DNA from: Mesostigma viride
Taxonomy: Eukaryota > Streptophyta > Mesostigmatophyceae > Mesostigmatales > Mesostigmataceae
Reading direction: 5' to 3'
DNA: 64,000 bases
Assembly: GCA_009746045.1 (NCBI GenBank)
Contig: RPFO01000219.1
Span: 851,501 to 915,500 of the forward strand
Part shown: positions 43,526 to 54,503 of the stretch, piece by piece
Numbering within the stretch: the first letter of the stretch is position 1
Layout of the letters: the number at the start of each line of letters is the position of its first letter
The notes under the pieces: generated by a model
What the model saw: the letters and a program-made list of their open reading frames with translations, nothing else
Told to the model about the DNA's origin: nothing
Database searches by the model: none
Program-made: the position numbers and the translations under genes

Positions 43526-46045
43526 ATGTCGCAGGCGGTGCTGACCGGCAAGCTGGAGAAGCTGTTCGACATCGCCAAGGGGGCGAATTCGGAGGACTTA
43601 GCCGTGGCGGATCGTACGCTGGGCCAGGCGTTGCTTGACGTGTGGAACTACAACAAGCTATATCTATACGGCAAAGTCACGCGTGGGAAGGGCCACTATA
43701 TTGCGGATGGCCACTATACCAATCTGCTCACGTACATCCTCCCGGCTATGCGGCAAGCGGGGGGAAGGGAAGGGAATGTGGAGCCGGCAGGGTGGATGTA
43801 CACGAGGAGGAAGCAGAAGGAAAGAAAAAGCCGGCCCACAGCATTGCTTCAGTGCATTCCGCTTACAGTCGCACGCTGGCCAACACGTTTCTCCGTCTGA
43901 CACAGGAGCAGACTGATGATCCTGCCTCAACGAAACCCGCGCCTGAGGAGGTGATGATGCAAAGGTGCAAATTCGCGAATGCAGAGGGGGAGAAGAAAGG
44001 CCAGAAGGTCTCTTGGACTTCTTTCAGGAACTTGGCCAGCCTTCCTATGATGGACGCCGTGATCGATTGCATCATGAGCTGCCAGGTTGGACCGGAAAAG
44101 CTCACCAAGTTGGTGGAGATCGCCAAGGATGTGCTGGAGTGCCTGCGGCTGACCATTTGCGCCAGATTCAAGGAGGATGTGACGCTGGAAGCGCAATGCA
44201 AGGACGCAAATGGCAAGGAGTTTGTGGCGTCTCATATTTTCGAACTCGTCTTCAATCTCCATCCTCTCCTCGGCCGGTCGGCAGGCAGGAGATTGTGGCC
44301 AGATACCGGGAATTTTGGGATGTGGCCGTCATCATAACGAGGAACATCGCCTACCTTCTTAAAGCCAAAAAACACGCCGCACATCTGAGGATTCCGAGAA
44401 AGGATCTCATAAGTGGCAAGATCGACTTTCAGGAGATTCTGCTAAAAGAGAGCGAGGACAAGACGGTGGGTTTGGCACTTTTGGCTCCGGAAGCGTTCAG
44501 GAAGTACGCTAAAAAGTTGGATTACTCGAAGGGGGGTGAAGGAGGCGGCGATGAAGGGGCCGGTGAAGGGGCTGGAGAAGGGGAAGGGGAAGGGGAAGGA
44601 GACGGAGGCGAAGAAGGAGGAGGAGGCGAAGGAGGAGGAGGAGTGGGACGTGTGTATGAGTGGCAGAGTGTGGACTGGGGCCGTCGCCGGGTCTGGTTTT
44701 GCTGTCAGGTCCTCGGTGATGATGATGACAAGTCGCTCGTCAAGCAGGTGGCAGGCGAGGTTGCCTCAGCTTCAGCCCACCCTTTCCCTTGGGCAGGTCC
44801 CTTCCGTGCCTGAGCCTGCTGAACTTGGCGAACATTTGGGGTGATAAGTGGAGTAACTTTCAGAGGTGGTGGGCGTTCGGTCCTTGCCCGCCAGAATCGG
44901 ACATTCCCCAACCGGGCGGGATCTACGATCATGTGCTGAAGGCTTGCGCCCAAGAGTTTTTCTCCAGGTTCGAACCGATGGTGATCGTGTTTGGTACCAG
45001 ACGGAGATTAAGGGGTTTCAAGAGATAGTGGAAAGGATCGGGAAAGGGAGTGAATTGTGGGAGCGGCTTGAACAGGGGGAAGGTGATGGGGGGCCTAGGC
45101 TCGGAAGGGCGAAGAAGCGAAAAGCTTCCCACGAAGCTGGGGGATTGTCCGCCGTGGTGGAGAGGGATGACCAACAGTTGTTGGAGGGAGGGGATGGAGG
45201 GGATGGAGGTCCGGCAGGAGGGTCTAACCGCGGAGAGACCCCCGTCGAGGTGAGAACGCAGCAGGCCGAACAGATGACGGGGCCTGAAGGTGATTCGGAT
45301 CCGCCTGCGGCGAAGAAGCCCGCTTCTCAAGTGACTCGACGGGCAGTCGTGTCACTTGTTGAGGATGATGGAGGTGGGCCTTCCAAGCCTGCCGCGCCGC
45401 AGCCCGTTTTTCAGGTTCCGAAGAAGCAGCTTCGGGTTCCCTTGCCGACTCTGCCCACCCCGGCGCCTCTGCCCAGTTCTCAGTACCGAAGAAGCAGCTT
45501 CGGGTTCCCCCGCGACTCAGGCCATTTCTCAGGTACCGAAGAAGCAGCTTCGTAAGCAACTTGTGGCAGTGGCTGATTCGGACGACGATGCTGAGGAGGA
45601 GGAGGAGGAGGAGGACGACGATGCTGAGGAGGAGGAGGGGGAGGAGGAGGAGGAGGAGGAGGAGGAGCAGCACGTTGCTACCAAGAAATCCGCCAAGGGT
45701 GGGAAGGCTGCGGAGCACGTTGCTTCCAAGAAATCGGCCAAGGTGGGGAAGGCTGCCGAGCCTGCCCTGCCTCAGAAACGGCGTCGAAAAGCAGTTGTGC
45801 TTTCAGATTCGGACGATGAGGATCGAGGAGAAGGAGGAGGAGGATGGCGGCGGAGAGGAGGAGGACGGGGGAAAGGAGCGCGTTGCTTCCAAGAAGTTAC
45901 CCAAGACCGCGAAGACTGCCAATGTTGCCGAGCCCGCCAAACCCGCCCCGGCGCCTGCCCCCCACCCCCAGACGGGGTCTACCTGCGAGCAGAGGTCGAA
46001 GGAAAAGGCCAAAAAGGCTAAGAAAAAATCTGCGAGTGAATTCTG
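43526..46045 (+). CDS. Large unknown protein 2 of the 23-kb element, main part
   Basis: ATG at 43526 (MSQAVLTGKLEKLFDIAKGA). Following one frame change near 43800 it reads SYSRTLANTFLRLTQEQTDD, then SWTSFRNLASLPMMDAVIDC and LEAQCKDANGKEFVASHIFE. After another change: RQEIVARYREFWDVAVIITR, NIAYLLKAKKHAAHLRIPRK, a Gly/Glu/Lys-rich stretch, FSRFEP and KGFQEIVERIGKGSELWERL. The C-terminal third is acidic and basic in turn, with three VPKKQLR repeats near 45.41-45.55 kb, a poly-Glu/Asp block and KRRRK. The palindrome copy at 45220 is translated inside it. About 800 residues. Unknown family; likely nuclear by composition. It is interrupted at about 46.05 kb. Confidence 0.45.
45220..45241. repeat. 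Element palindrome inside coding sequence
   Basis: GGGTCTAACCG then CGGAGAGACCC; read in frame as GGSNRGETP of unknown protein 2. It is the only exonic copy seen. Confidence 0.8.
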
Positions 46046-46067
46046 GTATGTAGAGTGTTTTTGTCTC

Positions 46068-48890
46068 AGTGTCCAGAGGCCTCAATTGAGGCCTTTTGGC
46101 TCAATTGAGGCCTTTTTTACCAAGATCTCACAAAGTACGGTATTTTGGCGGGAAGGACCGGTCCTATGGGTCGTCCGGCCCCAGTGGCGCGAATCTGGTA
46201 CATGTGCTGAGCGTCCTGACCCGTTGGGGTCGACAGGGGTCGACGGTTACTGAAAAATACGTGAGGTGGAAAAGTACCTATTTTGGCCACTTTCGTGCAA
46301 CGGGACGAGGAATTTTCACGAATGCACGACCATGGCGGCCTCGAGTAAAATGGACCGTAAAATGGACCGTAAAATGGCCACGTTCGTGCATCATTTCGAG
46401 CAGTATGGAGCGCGTTGGGCAGATAATTTATCCTTGAAGCTAGCCCGACCGCTAAATGTGTCAAAAGTCGATTTATAAATTCGTGGGGTCGTTATTTGAG
46501 TGCTGAATGCCAGGTTAGTGAAGTTCAGATGGGGCGTAGATGGCGTTGATAGTGCGCCTGCCAGCAGGACGATGCTTCGATATGTTGGGAAGGAGACTAG
46601 CGGAACGGCGGGGGGGGATGTTGGGGCAGCCGTGACTAAAGGGGCGCTGGTTATATTCGAGCCTTTTGTCGTGAATCCATAGGTAGAGGAAGGGGTGTTT
46701 TTAGCTAGGAAAAACTGGTTTGCGGACAATAAACGCGCGCGCGCCCCCAGATATGGGAGCGCCATTATGCGAACAGCGCTGGTGAGGCCGCTGCAGCCGC
46801 TTTCATACGTCAATGGACGACGCATGGAGCGTCTGTCCGGCCATATTAGCGGGCTGCATCGCTTCCGGACAACATGAAAACGCCGAGCTTGAACAGCTTT
46901 TCTGATGCAGCCACGTTCAGCGCCAACGCATATGCGTGCTTAGTGATCCCGGGTGTGAGGGGTGTGAAAGGTAAGTGCGTCCTGGGGGTAGAAAGGGAAT
47001 GGCATCGATTTGCTTGTGATATCGCCAGTTTTTAGCTGCCTATCGGCGCCTAGTGCCGAGGTGACGTAAGGCAGGCTATATTACTTCGTGCAGTGCTCTG
47101 CGGCTGGCCCCCACCGTGTAGACGTGTTTGCTTTCCATAAGAAGCATGGCAGTTCCTGCCATGCTGGCCATGTCTCAGGCAACCCTTGCAAAGCTTAAAA
47201 TCAAGCTAGAGGTCTAGAAGACAGTGCAAATGGTGTCCAGTTATGCTTGTATATCTTGCCATGTGCTGTTCATCTGCTGCCGCGGCAGCAAACCCCTGTC
47301 AGAATATACCGTAACAACGTAGATATTGGGGCTATGTGAGTGAAGCTAAGCGCTTGGAAGGTCACACCTATCATTAGAATGCATGATCCTTGTGCGTGTT
47401 TGTAATAGAGGCTTTGGATTCCTCATGGTTACGTGCAGTACCCATGGCAGGCTGTTGCTGCCTGCAGTGCTGCGCGACAGCCCCGGCCGTGCAATAGTGT
47501 ATGAGGCGTCCCTTGGGGAGCATGCCATGTCATGCCATGCTTACCGTGTTGTGGGGAAACCTCGTAAGGTCCAAAAGACACCTAAGAGGCAGAGGGAACT
47601 GAGTACTAGCGCCTTTTTTCTGCTTGCATCTATGGTCATGCTGTGTTTATGGTGCCACCGCAGCGACACCCTGTTTTGTTAAATCATAATTAAATAGGTA
47701 TTGGGGCTATATGACTGATGTTAAGAGCTGGCAACCCCAAAACAATCATAATAATGCATGGCCTATGCTCATATTTGGAAAAAAGTTGTATGGCTGCATG
47801 CAACACCCAATATAAAAAAGGCCTCAATTGAGGCCTTTTCCTGGACATTGGGACATTTTGATTTTTTACGGTTGGCAGTCCGATTTCTACTAACTCGATT
47901 TTAGTCATGCGTTGATGGCATGATCGGTTTGCTCGCAGGTAAGGAGGATGTGGAGCAGTTACTTCGCTTGGCAAATGTGGCGGTGGGCTTCGGACCAGCG
48001 GCTGTACATGCTGACACTTCCGGACGGGAGGAGCCTAAGGGGGCGGAAGACAGTCAGGCGGGCGATGAGGATGATGAGAAGCCCACGTTGGAAATGAGAC
48101 TTATGGACGGGGAAATGGGGTTCGGAGCACCAGAGGCCTTTTGGTGTGATGGGTGGACTTCAGCCATTATGCAAGCAGGGAACAAGGATACGGCTACGCC
48201 AATGTATGCCAAGCTAGAAGACGTCCTGCTTTATGGGCAGGTGTCTGGATACGACACCAAGTGGAGGGACGTGCCCAGCCACCTCCTTGTACATTGTGGT
48301 CAAATTGGGCATGGTCAGGAGCCTTTTGGATGGCATAGGAAGTGTTAGTGTGCCTTCCTTAGCGTCACTATTGCCTTCCTTAGCGTCTGCACAGGTGGCA
48401 AACTGCCAAACGCTATAACTTCTACGTTTGTACTCAGAATGAGCTCAGATTTTGTGGCATTAATTGTCGATATGTGTAGTATTTGTGTATATCTCCCCAG
48501 GCTCTAAATATGTGTTTTTTATTTGATTTATTTTTTTCAGCCTAGAAAAGTACGGTTTTTAGGGGGAAATTAATAACTTCAATAATACTCATCATTCCGG
48601 GGCTCCAATTAGGTAGGCAACCTCACCATATACGATTTTATATGGGAATATATTGAAACATGAGTAATTGTGCCCCCATTGTCCTAGGGGATATACCCCT
48701 AGAGTAGCGTCTTTTGTCCGTTTTTGCGTAATACCGGTCACTAAAAGGGGTATATACCCCCCATCAGTGGGTGGGATGGACCCCCACACATCCCATTTAC
48801 ATGGCAAAATCATAGTTTGGGTGCCCCAAGGCCAGCTTTGCATCTTATTCCATATTATGGTTTTGGGGGGTCTGGCATAGGACCCTCACC
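46068..48890. mobile_element. TTAA-type element remnant inserted in unknown gene 2
   Basis: TGTCCAG plus the 16-bp palindrome GGCCTCAATTGAGGCC marks the left side (46068-46110). The same palindrome with CTGGACA lies at about 47820-47852. The block ATGCACGACCATGGCGGCC (46320) matches the element at 54593. A segment at 47934-48350 has a clear counterpart in the element at 60595 (about 61725-61970): TTGTACATTGT, CATGGT, TTGGATGGCATA. That segment encodes EDVEQLLRLANVAVGFGPAA as remnant coding sequence. The outer ends are unresolved and two elements may overlap here. Confidence 0.5.
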
Positions 48891-48904
48891 TTAAGTTTTT
48901 CGCT

Positions 48905-49114
48905 GAGGGGGAGAAGGGAGGGAAGTTGAAGAACAAGTTGTGGTGGATGCCGCTGGACTACGCGATGAAGGTGGTAAAGCTGACGGATGGCAAGAGCTGG
49001 AAGGATGTGGAAGTCTGGGCGCCTGCAAAGGAGATCGATAAGAAGAGGAGGAACTCGAAAACGGAACAGCAGATCGCGGAAGCGAAATTACGGAAGAGGC
49101 CTTCGAAAGCTTGA
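48905..49114 (+). CDS. Probable C-terminal exon of unknown protein 2
   Basis: The open frame EGEKGGKLKNKLWWMPLDYA, then MKVVKLTDGKSWKDVEVWAP, ends KLRKRPSKA with TGA, followed by the right end of the 23-kb element. It has the same Lys-rich composition as the main part and probably was its continuation before the insertion at 46.07-48.89 kb. Confidence 0.4.
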   Translation, partial: EGEKGGKLKNKLWWMPLDYAMKVVKLTDGKSWKDVEVWAPAKEIDKKRRNSKTEQQIAEAKLRKRPSKA

Positions 49115-49338
49115 GGGGAAGTTAGCACTTGGACATGCGCTAGCAATGCTCGTCCTATGGTTAATACAAAGGTAACTAAGATGATGTCGAGCCTCTCCAC
49201 GTAAAATTGACATGAATTACTAACTTTCAAGCCTCTCGATGTGGAATGTACGCTCAAATTGACATGAATTAAGCATTATGACACCAAATTAGCTCGAAAA
49301 TACGCGATCGGACGCCAAATTTGCGCGAAAAAACGCGA

Positions 49339-49411
49339 TCGGACGATTGAAACTAGCATTTTTTTCTTGCAAAATGCGCCAAAAATGACCCCATTCCGCG
49401 TGGGACCACCC
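49339..49411 (-). repeat. Right terminal inverted repeat of the 23-kb element
   Basis: Reverse complement starts GGGTGGTCCCACGCGG. Inside the repeat, CGTCCGATCGCG occurs twice, suggesting subterminal binding sites. Confidence 0.88.
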
Positions 49412-50643
49412 TGCCCTAACCCCTGTCCACAACCACCTCGCCACCCACCACGCCCATTCCTCACACGCCGACACCTCCATCCACTCCGCCATCACCCACA
49501 TTGCAGCAGGACTGCAGCAGCAGCAGCAGCTCCTCCACCAGCTCCAGCAACAGCTTGCCGCCTCCATAACTCCTGCCAAGGGCCACCTATGCCGCCATGC
49601 TTCAGAACCCTACGGAGCTCATCAACGAAATCAAAACAGCCGTCAAGGCCAGCACACGGGATGCTATGCACGAACCCATTCGCTCATGCAGTATTGTGGT
49701 ACGTGGCTTCCCCTCCGGAACGTCAACGATGCACGCCTGGGCGTCCGGGGCGACCTCTTCCTAGTTCCTGGGGAAGCTCGGCGTGGCCCAAAGCGTCGTC
49801 ATCAAAACGGCACGATGGCTCAATCGGCGGCCCCACCGCCCCTGTCTTGGTAGAATTCCACCGCAAGGAGGACAAACTGCAGGTGCAGAAGGCCCGCCGG
49901 AACCTCCACGATACCCAACTGACTGAGCATAGACGATTACTATACCCCGGAGCAGCTTGAGGCCCAGGCTGCCGCCGGAGGTCCACGAGGCTCCGGCACT
50001 GAGCCAAGCATGCAGGCCAACCCGCAACTATACGGTGCAGCATCTATGCCCGCCTCTTTAATGGCGTCTTCATCGCCCGCATTAACGGCCAGGACCTTCC
50101 AGTCCAATGACTGCGACCCCCATGGATACCGCCGTGCCAGCGCCCCAGCCCCCTGCTCGGCGGCCCCCCGGCCGGCCGTCACCGCCATCGCCACCGGCAT
50201 CGACGGCCGGTCACCTGCTCCCCAGCACGTACGTGTGGGGATCCGCCGGGGCAACTTCAGCTCAGGTATGGCTGCCAGGCTTGGCCGTCCCCCTAATAAA
50301 TTCGTTCGCCTTGCGCACCTGAGCCGGAGCCCGCGCTGCGAACCCTTCTCTCCTATCAATGACGACGCTCGCGGCCCCGCGCCTCCGCGGCTCTAGCAGT
50401 GGGATCTGCCTAACTCCCCTTCCCGCCCCTTTGCCTTCGCAGCCCTCGGGCTGTCGGAGAGAGAGCAACGGGTCGGCAGTGAGCCAGGTTCGCCCCGCCT
50501 CGCGCGGCCGCCTCCGAAACCTCCTCAGACTCCACGCATTTCTTATGCGTGCAGACGCAGACGCATTCTACCTGGCCACCCGAGCCAACCGTCGGCGTCG
50601 CCTCGACGCATTGCATGGCAGGAAGAATCGAAACGGTGATTGA
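49412..50643 (+). pseudogene. LINE ORF1, 3' part (copy 2)
   Basis: It resumes in frame at LTPVHNHLATHH, then a Gln-rich coiled segment (AAGLQQQQQLLHQLQQQLAA), MLQNPTELINEIKTAVKAST, SCSIVVRGFP, LGVAQSVVIKTARWL, VLVEFHRKEDKLQVQKARRN and TPEQLEAQ. A Pro/Ala/Arg-rich basic tail follows (LLRLHAFLMRADADAFYLAT). The layout (coiled coil, RRM-like IVVRGFP and EFHRKEDK strands, basic tail) matches nucleic-acid-chaperone ORF1 proteins. Several indels interrupt it. About 130 bp separate it from ORF2. Confidence 0.65.
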
Positions 50644-50772
50644 AAGCATAAGTCCCCAACCTGCCCCCCCTACCCCACCACCTCCACCCCCACCCCCATC
50701 ACCACCCTGCTCCATCTCCGCCCCCACCCCCATGCAGCCGCCTGCACCCCCCTTTTCGGTCAACGCGCGCCC

Positions 50773-53700
50773 TTGGTCATTGCCACCTTCAACGCCCGCA
50801 CGATCCAGCCCAACGCTGACCGCTGTCACTGCCTGCGCAGTGACGACTGTCAGTGCCATCGAGTCTCCAATCTTATTGGTTTCTGCATCGACAGCAATGC
50901 ACCGTCTCTCCGATCGATTACTTTCCCACCGATTTACGACCGTCAGATGTGTGAATCAAACGGCCCGACTGACAGGTACACCCGAAAACCGCATAGATGG
51001 AACCCAAAAACCGCATAGACGCGACGCGAGGGACTGGGGCCGTACGTCGGATGGTGGAGGCGTTGTCCCCAACGCGAGGGGCGACGGGTTGCAACTGGGG
51101 TAAAGGTGGCGCAAGCCACCGGAGGTGGGCGGGGGCGGCTTAGTGCCTGTGGCGCGGTGGAACAAAATGAGAATTAAGTTCAACAACAACAACCACAGCC
51201 AACAACAACAACAACAAATTAAAAAAAAACCTACAGCAACACCGTAAACCTACAACAAAACCGTAATATCGCCATCCTGGGAATCCAAGAACACAGGCGC
51301 ACTGTGCATCGGCCCGCGGATCAACTGCCCTAGCTTGCTGCTGACAACATCGACGGCTGGCGGTTCTACTACGGAGGCGGCGACGGCACCGGGAACGCCG
51401 GGGCGTCGGTCTCCTCTGCCGGCTCCCCGCTCGCCGTACGCCATGCACATGGGCGAACCCCAGCTGGTCAACGCTCGGCTCCTTGTAGCCACTTTTCATT
51501 TGATGGAGGGCCACTTGACCTACGCCCTGACGGTGGGCGTCGGTTACGCACCCCACTCCGGCCACCCAGAACAAGATCGCAAGGACTTCTTTGCTGCGCT
51601 GGAGAACCTGGCGAACGGCATCCCTGGTCGCAAATACCTCGCTCTGCTGCTGGACGCCAACGCCACGCTACCACCGGGTACTGGCGGATGTCAGCACGCC
51701 CCCAACGGTACTCCAATGCCAACACTGGAGACCTGGCGGTCTCCAATGCCAACACTGAACTTTTTGCTGATTTGCTTACGACATGCGATTTGGTCACTGC
51801 CAACACCCGCTTTCCACATAGTCCAGATGCTTTGGTCACTCACACCTCGCCAACTGGCCCACTGAACGCTGCATTGACTATGTTGTAATGCGCAAGCGTC
51901 ATCAAGGATCTGTACTAGCTGCTCGCTCGCATGTGATCCCCCTGCATGGTGCGCTCCGATCATCGCATCGTCACCGCCCGCATCCGCCTGCGATTCCCCT
52001 CGCCCTTTCGTAAGCACGTGGGACCACCTGATTTGCGCACACTTCAGTTGCTCGAGAAATCTGACGACGCTCTGGAGGACTTCCCTGAAAAACGCGCCCA
52101 CAAGCGCGCGGCAGAGGCGTTCGTAGACGCACTGGACATCCCGGCCACTAGCCACGCCGGCCGGCTATTCGCTGCCGGCCCGGCATCGGCCCTTCGGCAC
52201 CTCGCTGACAAGCTGCCCGCGGCCGGGGCCCTGCTGCCCCCCCGCCGCCCGCCCCGCTTCACCAGCCTGCACCGGCTCCCCGCCGTCATCCAGGCCCGGC
52301 AAGCCCTGCGCGACAACAGCGACCCCGCCCGCTACGCCCGCCTCAAAGCGGATTACCACTCGGTCATCCGGCAGGCGACCAAGGAGCAGGAGGACCTTCA
52401 TGTCCGCGAGTACTTCGCCCACCTCAAGGACCAGCACGGCAAGTATACGCCTGGACCCGCCTGCGTCACGCCCCACGGCCCGCCGGCGGCGCGCAGCCGG
52501 CGCCGCGGACGCTCTCTGGCTCACCGCAGCAGCAGCTCGACCAGTGGTATTCCTCCCAGTCCCGGCTGCTCGGCGCCCCCCCGCCGCCTCCGCCGCTTGG
52601 CCCTCTGGCGGCCGCATGCCTGGCAGTAGCGCCTGCGGATGTCCCTGCGCCGCCCACGCCACCCGCCGCTGCATGATCGAGCAGGACTACACGTACCCAG
52701 CCCTGACGAAACCCCTGGCCGACCCCAACGAGCTATACCGCCGTTCACCGAGCTCGAGCTGAGCACCGCTGCCAAGCAACTCCGCTTCTACGCCGCAGTT
52801 GGACCCGACCAGCTCCCAGCCCCGGTGATTAGCTGACGGCGCTCACGGGGTTCCTGCTTGACCGGTCTGCAACCGGATCCTGCTTGCCGACACCCCGCCA
52901 ATTCCTGAGTGGCAGCACAGCTACCGTATAATTATGCTGTACAAAAACAAAGGTTCCCCTGACGACCCCGCCAACTACAGAGCTAGGAGTCTGCATCCAG
53001 AGCGCCGCACTCAAGTTGTTCATCCGCATGATCCTCAACCGCCTTCGTTCTGCTCTCGACTGTCACCTTGGGGAAAGTCAAATGGGCTTCCGTCCTGGGC
53101 GCAACACCGTCATGGCCATCTTCGTCACGCGTCGCCTCTTCGAGGAAATCGCTCTCCTGCAACCTGGTGAGTTTCCCGCCATATGCCATCCTGATCTTCG
53201 TCGACTTCATCAAGGCTTTTGATTCTGTCCTCTGGGACGCTCTATGGGCTGTACTTGCTCGCGCTCGCGTCCCCACTCCCCTGACTACCGTCATCCGCAC
53301 GCTGTATGAGGGGTCGACCACTTCGGTGCACGCACTAGCTCAACACGGCATTACCCCGCCATGCCCACTGCAGACCGGCGTCTGGCAGGGTTGCGTCCTG
53401 TCGCCGTACCTGTTTATTATTGTATAGTGGATTATGCTATTCGCCAGGCACGTGCCCGCTTTGCTAGCATCGCAGGCCGTGCCCCTGGCCTAGTGATCAC
53501 GAACGAGCTTGCGGACGGGGGGCCGACTAACAAGCAGAATTTACTAGCTGACCTCATTTATGCCGACGACATCACGCTCATCGAGAAGCCGGAGTCTGCC
53601 CAACTTTCAATGGCTGGACTGCCTGGCGCTCGAGGCTCGGGCGGTTGGTCTAGAAATCAGCCCCAAAACGGAGGCCCTGGCCCTCGGCATGGCAGGGCCC

Positions 53701-54503
53701 CCACCCACACTCCGCCTCTTAGACGATGCTGAGGTCAACTACCCTCCTTCAGGCCGCTTCAAGCTGCTCAGCAGTTGGCTCACCCGACTGCGAGGACGAC
53801 ATGACGACACGGATAGGCATGGCGTGGGCGCACCTCCATGACCACCGCCGCTGGTGGAGCAACCCCGCCCTACCCCGGATCGTCAAGCGTGACCTCTTCA
53901 ACGTCGTCATTCTGACCATCCTGACCTACGGCGCCGAGACCTGGACACTGACGCAGGAGCTGGAGCAACGACTCGACGGCGCCGTCACCAAGATGCTGCG
54001 CAAGGCCCTTAACATCCCCTTTAATTAATTGGTTTGCACATTAGTAATAAGGATTTGTACGCTGATTTGCCCTGTGTTTCCCACATTATTAGGCACAGGC
54101 GCCTGGGCCTAGCCGGGCACCTGGCCCGCACAGATAAGGTAGATACATCAGATAGACTAGCTGGCACCAAGCGGCCCGGGCGCCCAGCCTGAGCGTTATG
54201 TCCTCACCTGGCGTGCCCCCGGCCCGGCGCGCGGCAGGGCCGCCACCCGTGGGCCGTGGACTTTTCGTGATAGACTCGGCATGGACATGTGCTACAATAG
54301 CTAGACGTGACGGGCTCACACCCGGGCAGCCTTCGATTCTGGTTTGTCTGTACTATGGAAGCAGATGGTACGCAAGGATATATAGATGGCAAGTAGTGAA
54401 GAAGGAGACCACCCCCAAGCCTGTGGGGGCTCCGCGTGTGACCAAGTATGGCATTCATAGCGATTCGGGCCGCGGCGCCCACACCCCTGTAACTAGGACC
54501 TAG
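50773..54503 (+). pseudogene. LINE ORF2: APE endonuclease and reverse transcriptase (copy 2)
   Basis: Same organisation as 19877-23158: MVIATFNARTIQPNADR, VGYAPHSGHPEQDRKDFF, LALLLDANATLPPGTGG, VRSDHRIVTARIRLRFPSPF, GFRPGRNT, LIFVDFIKAFDSV, GVWQGCVLSPYLF, YADDITLIEKPE and YGAETWTLTQEL, ending HTPVTRT. It is broken by a 370-bp insertion at 50894-51263 right after the first endonuclease strand, by a 19-bp tandem duplication near 51711-51750 and by many frameshifts, so it is dead. Confidence 0.85.
50894..51263 (+). mobile_element. 370-bp retroposon-like insertion in ORF2
   Basis: LINE copy 1 reads TTTCTGCATCGACA then ATAATATCGCC without interruption; copy 2 has 370 extra bases at this point. 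The insert ends in a CAACAACAACAAC-rich tail followed by A-rich sequence, like the 3' end of a 5'-truncated non-LTR element or SINE. No clean target duplication is seen. Confidence 0.75.

Larger units (their letters stand above)
26156..49411. mobile_element. 23.3-kb DNA element with inverted termini and internal palindromes
   Basis: Both ends begin GGGTGGTCCCAC and share 24 identical terminal bases; similarity then extends to about 65-73 bp (GCAAGAAAAAAA, GCTA, TTTCAATCGTCCGA). TGCC is duplicated at 26152-26155 and 49412-49415. Removing the element with one TGCC joins the host LINE ORF1 in frame (SLLNAA then LTPVHNHLATHH). Inside are a minus-strand arm (small ORF, transposase gene), a G-rich minisatellite and a plus-strand arm with two large unknown genes. 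All copies of a 22-bp palindrome in the window lie inside. It also contains a retroelement fragment (32.1-32.8 kb) and a TTAA-type element remnant (46.1-48.9 kb). Superfamily not determined. Confidence 0.85.

Noticed and set aside
47934-48350. An additional exon of unknown protein 2
   Set aside because: The segment has a counterpart in the TTAA element at 60.6-63.3 kb, so it belongs to the inserted element, not to the interrupted gene.
26156-49411. Polinton, virophage or giant-virus origin of the 23-kb element
   Set aside because: I found no protein-primed polymerase, integrase of the retroviral type, packaging ATPase, protease or capsid motif; the transposase-like gene and short target duplication fit a DNA transposon better.
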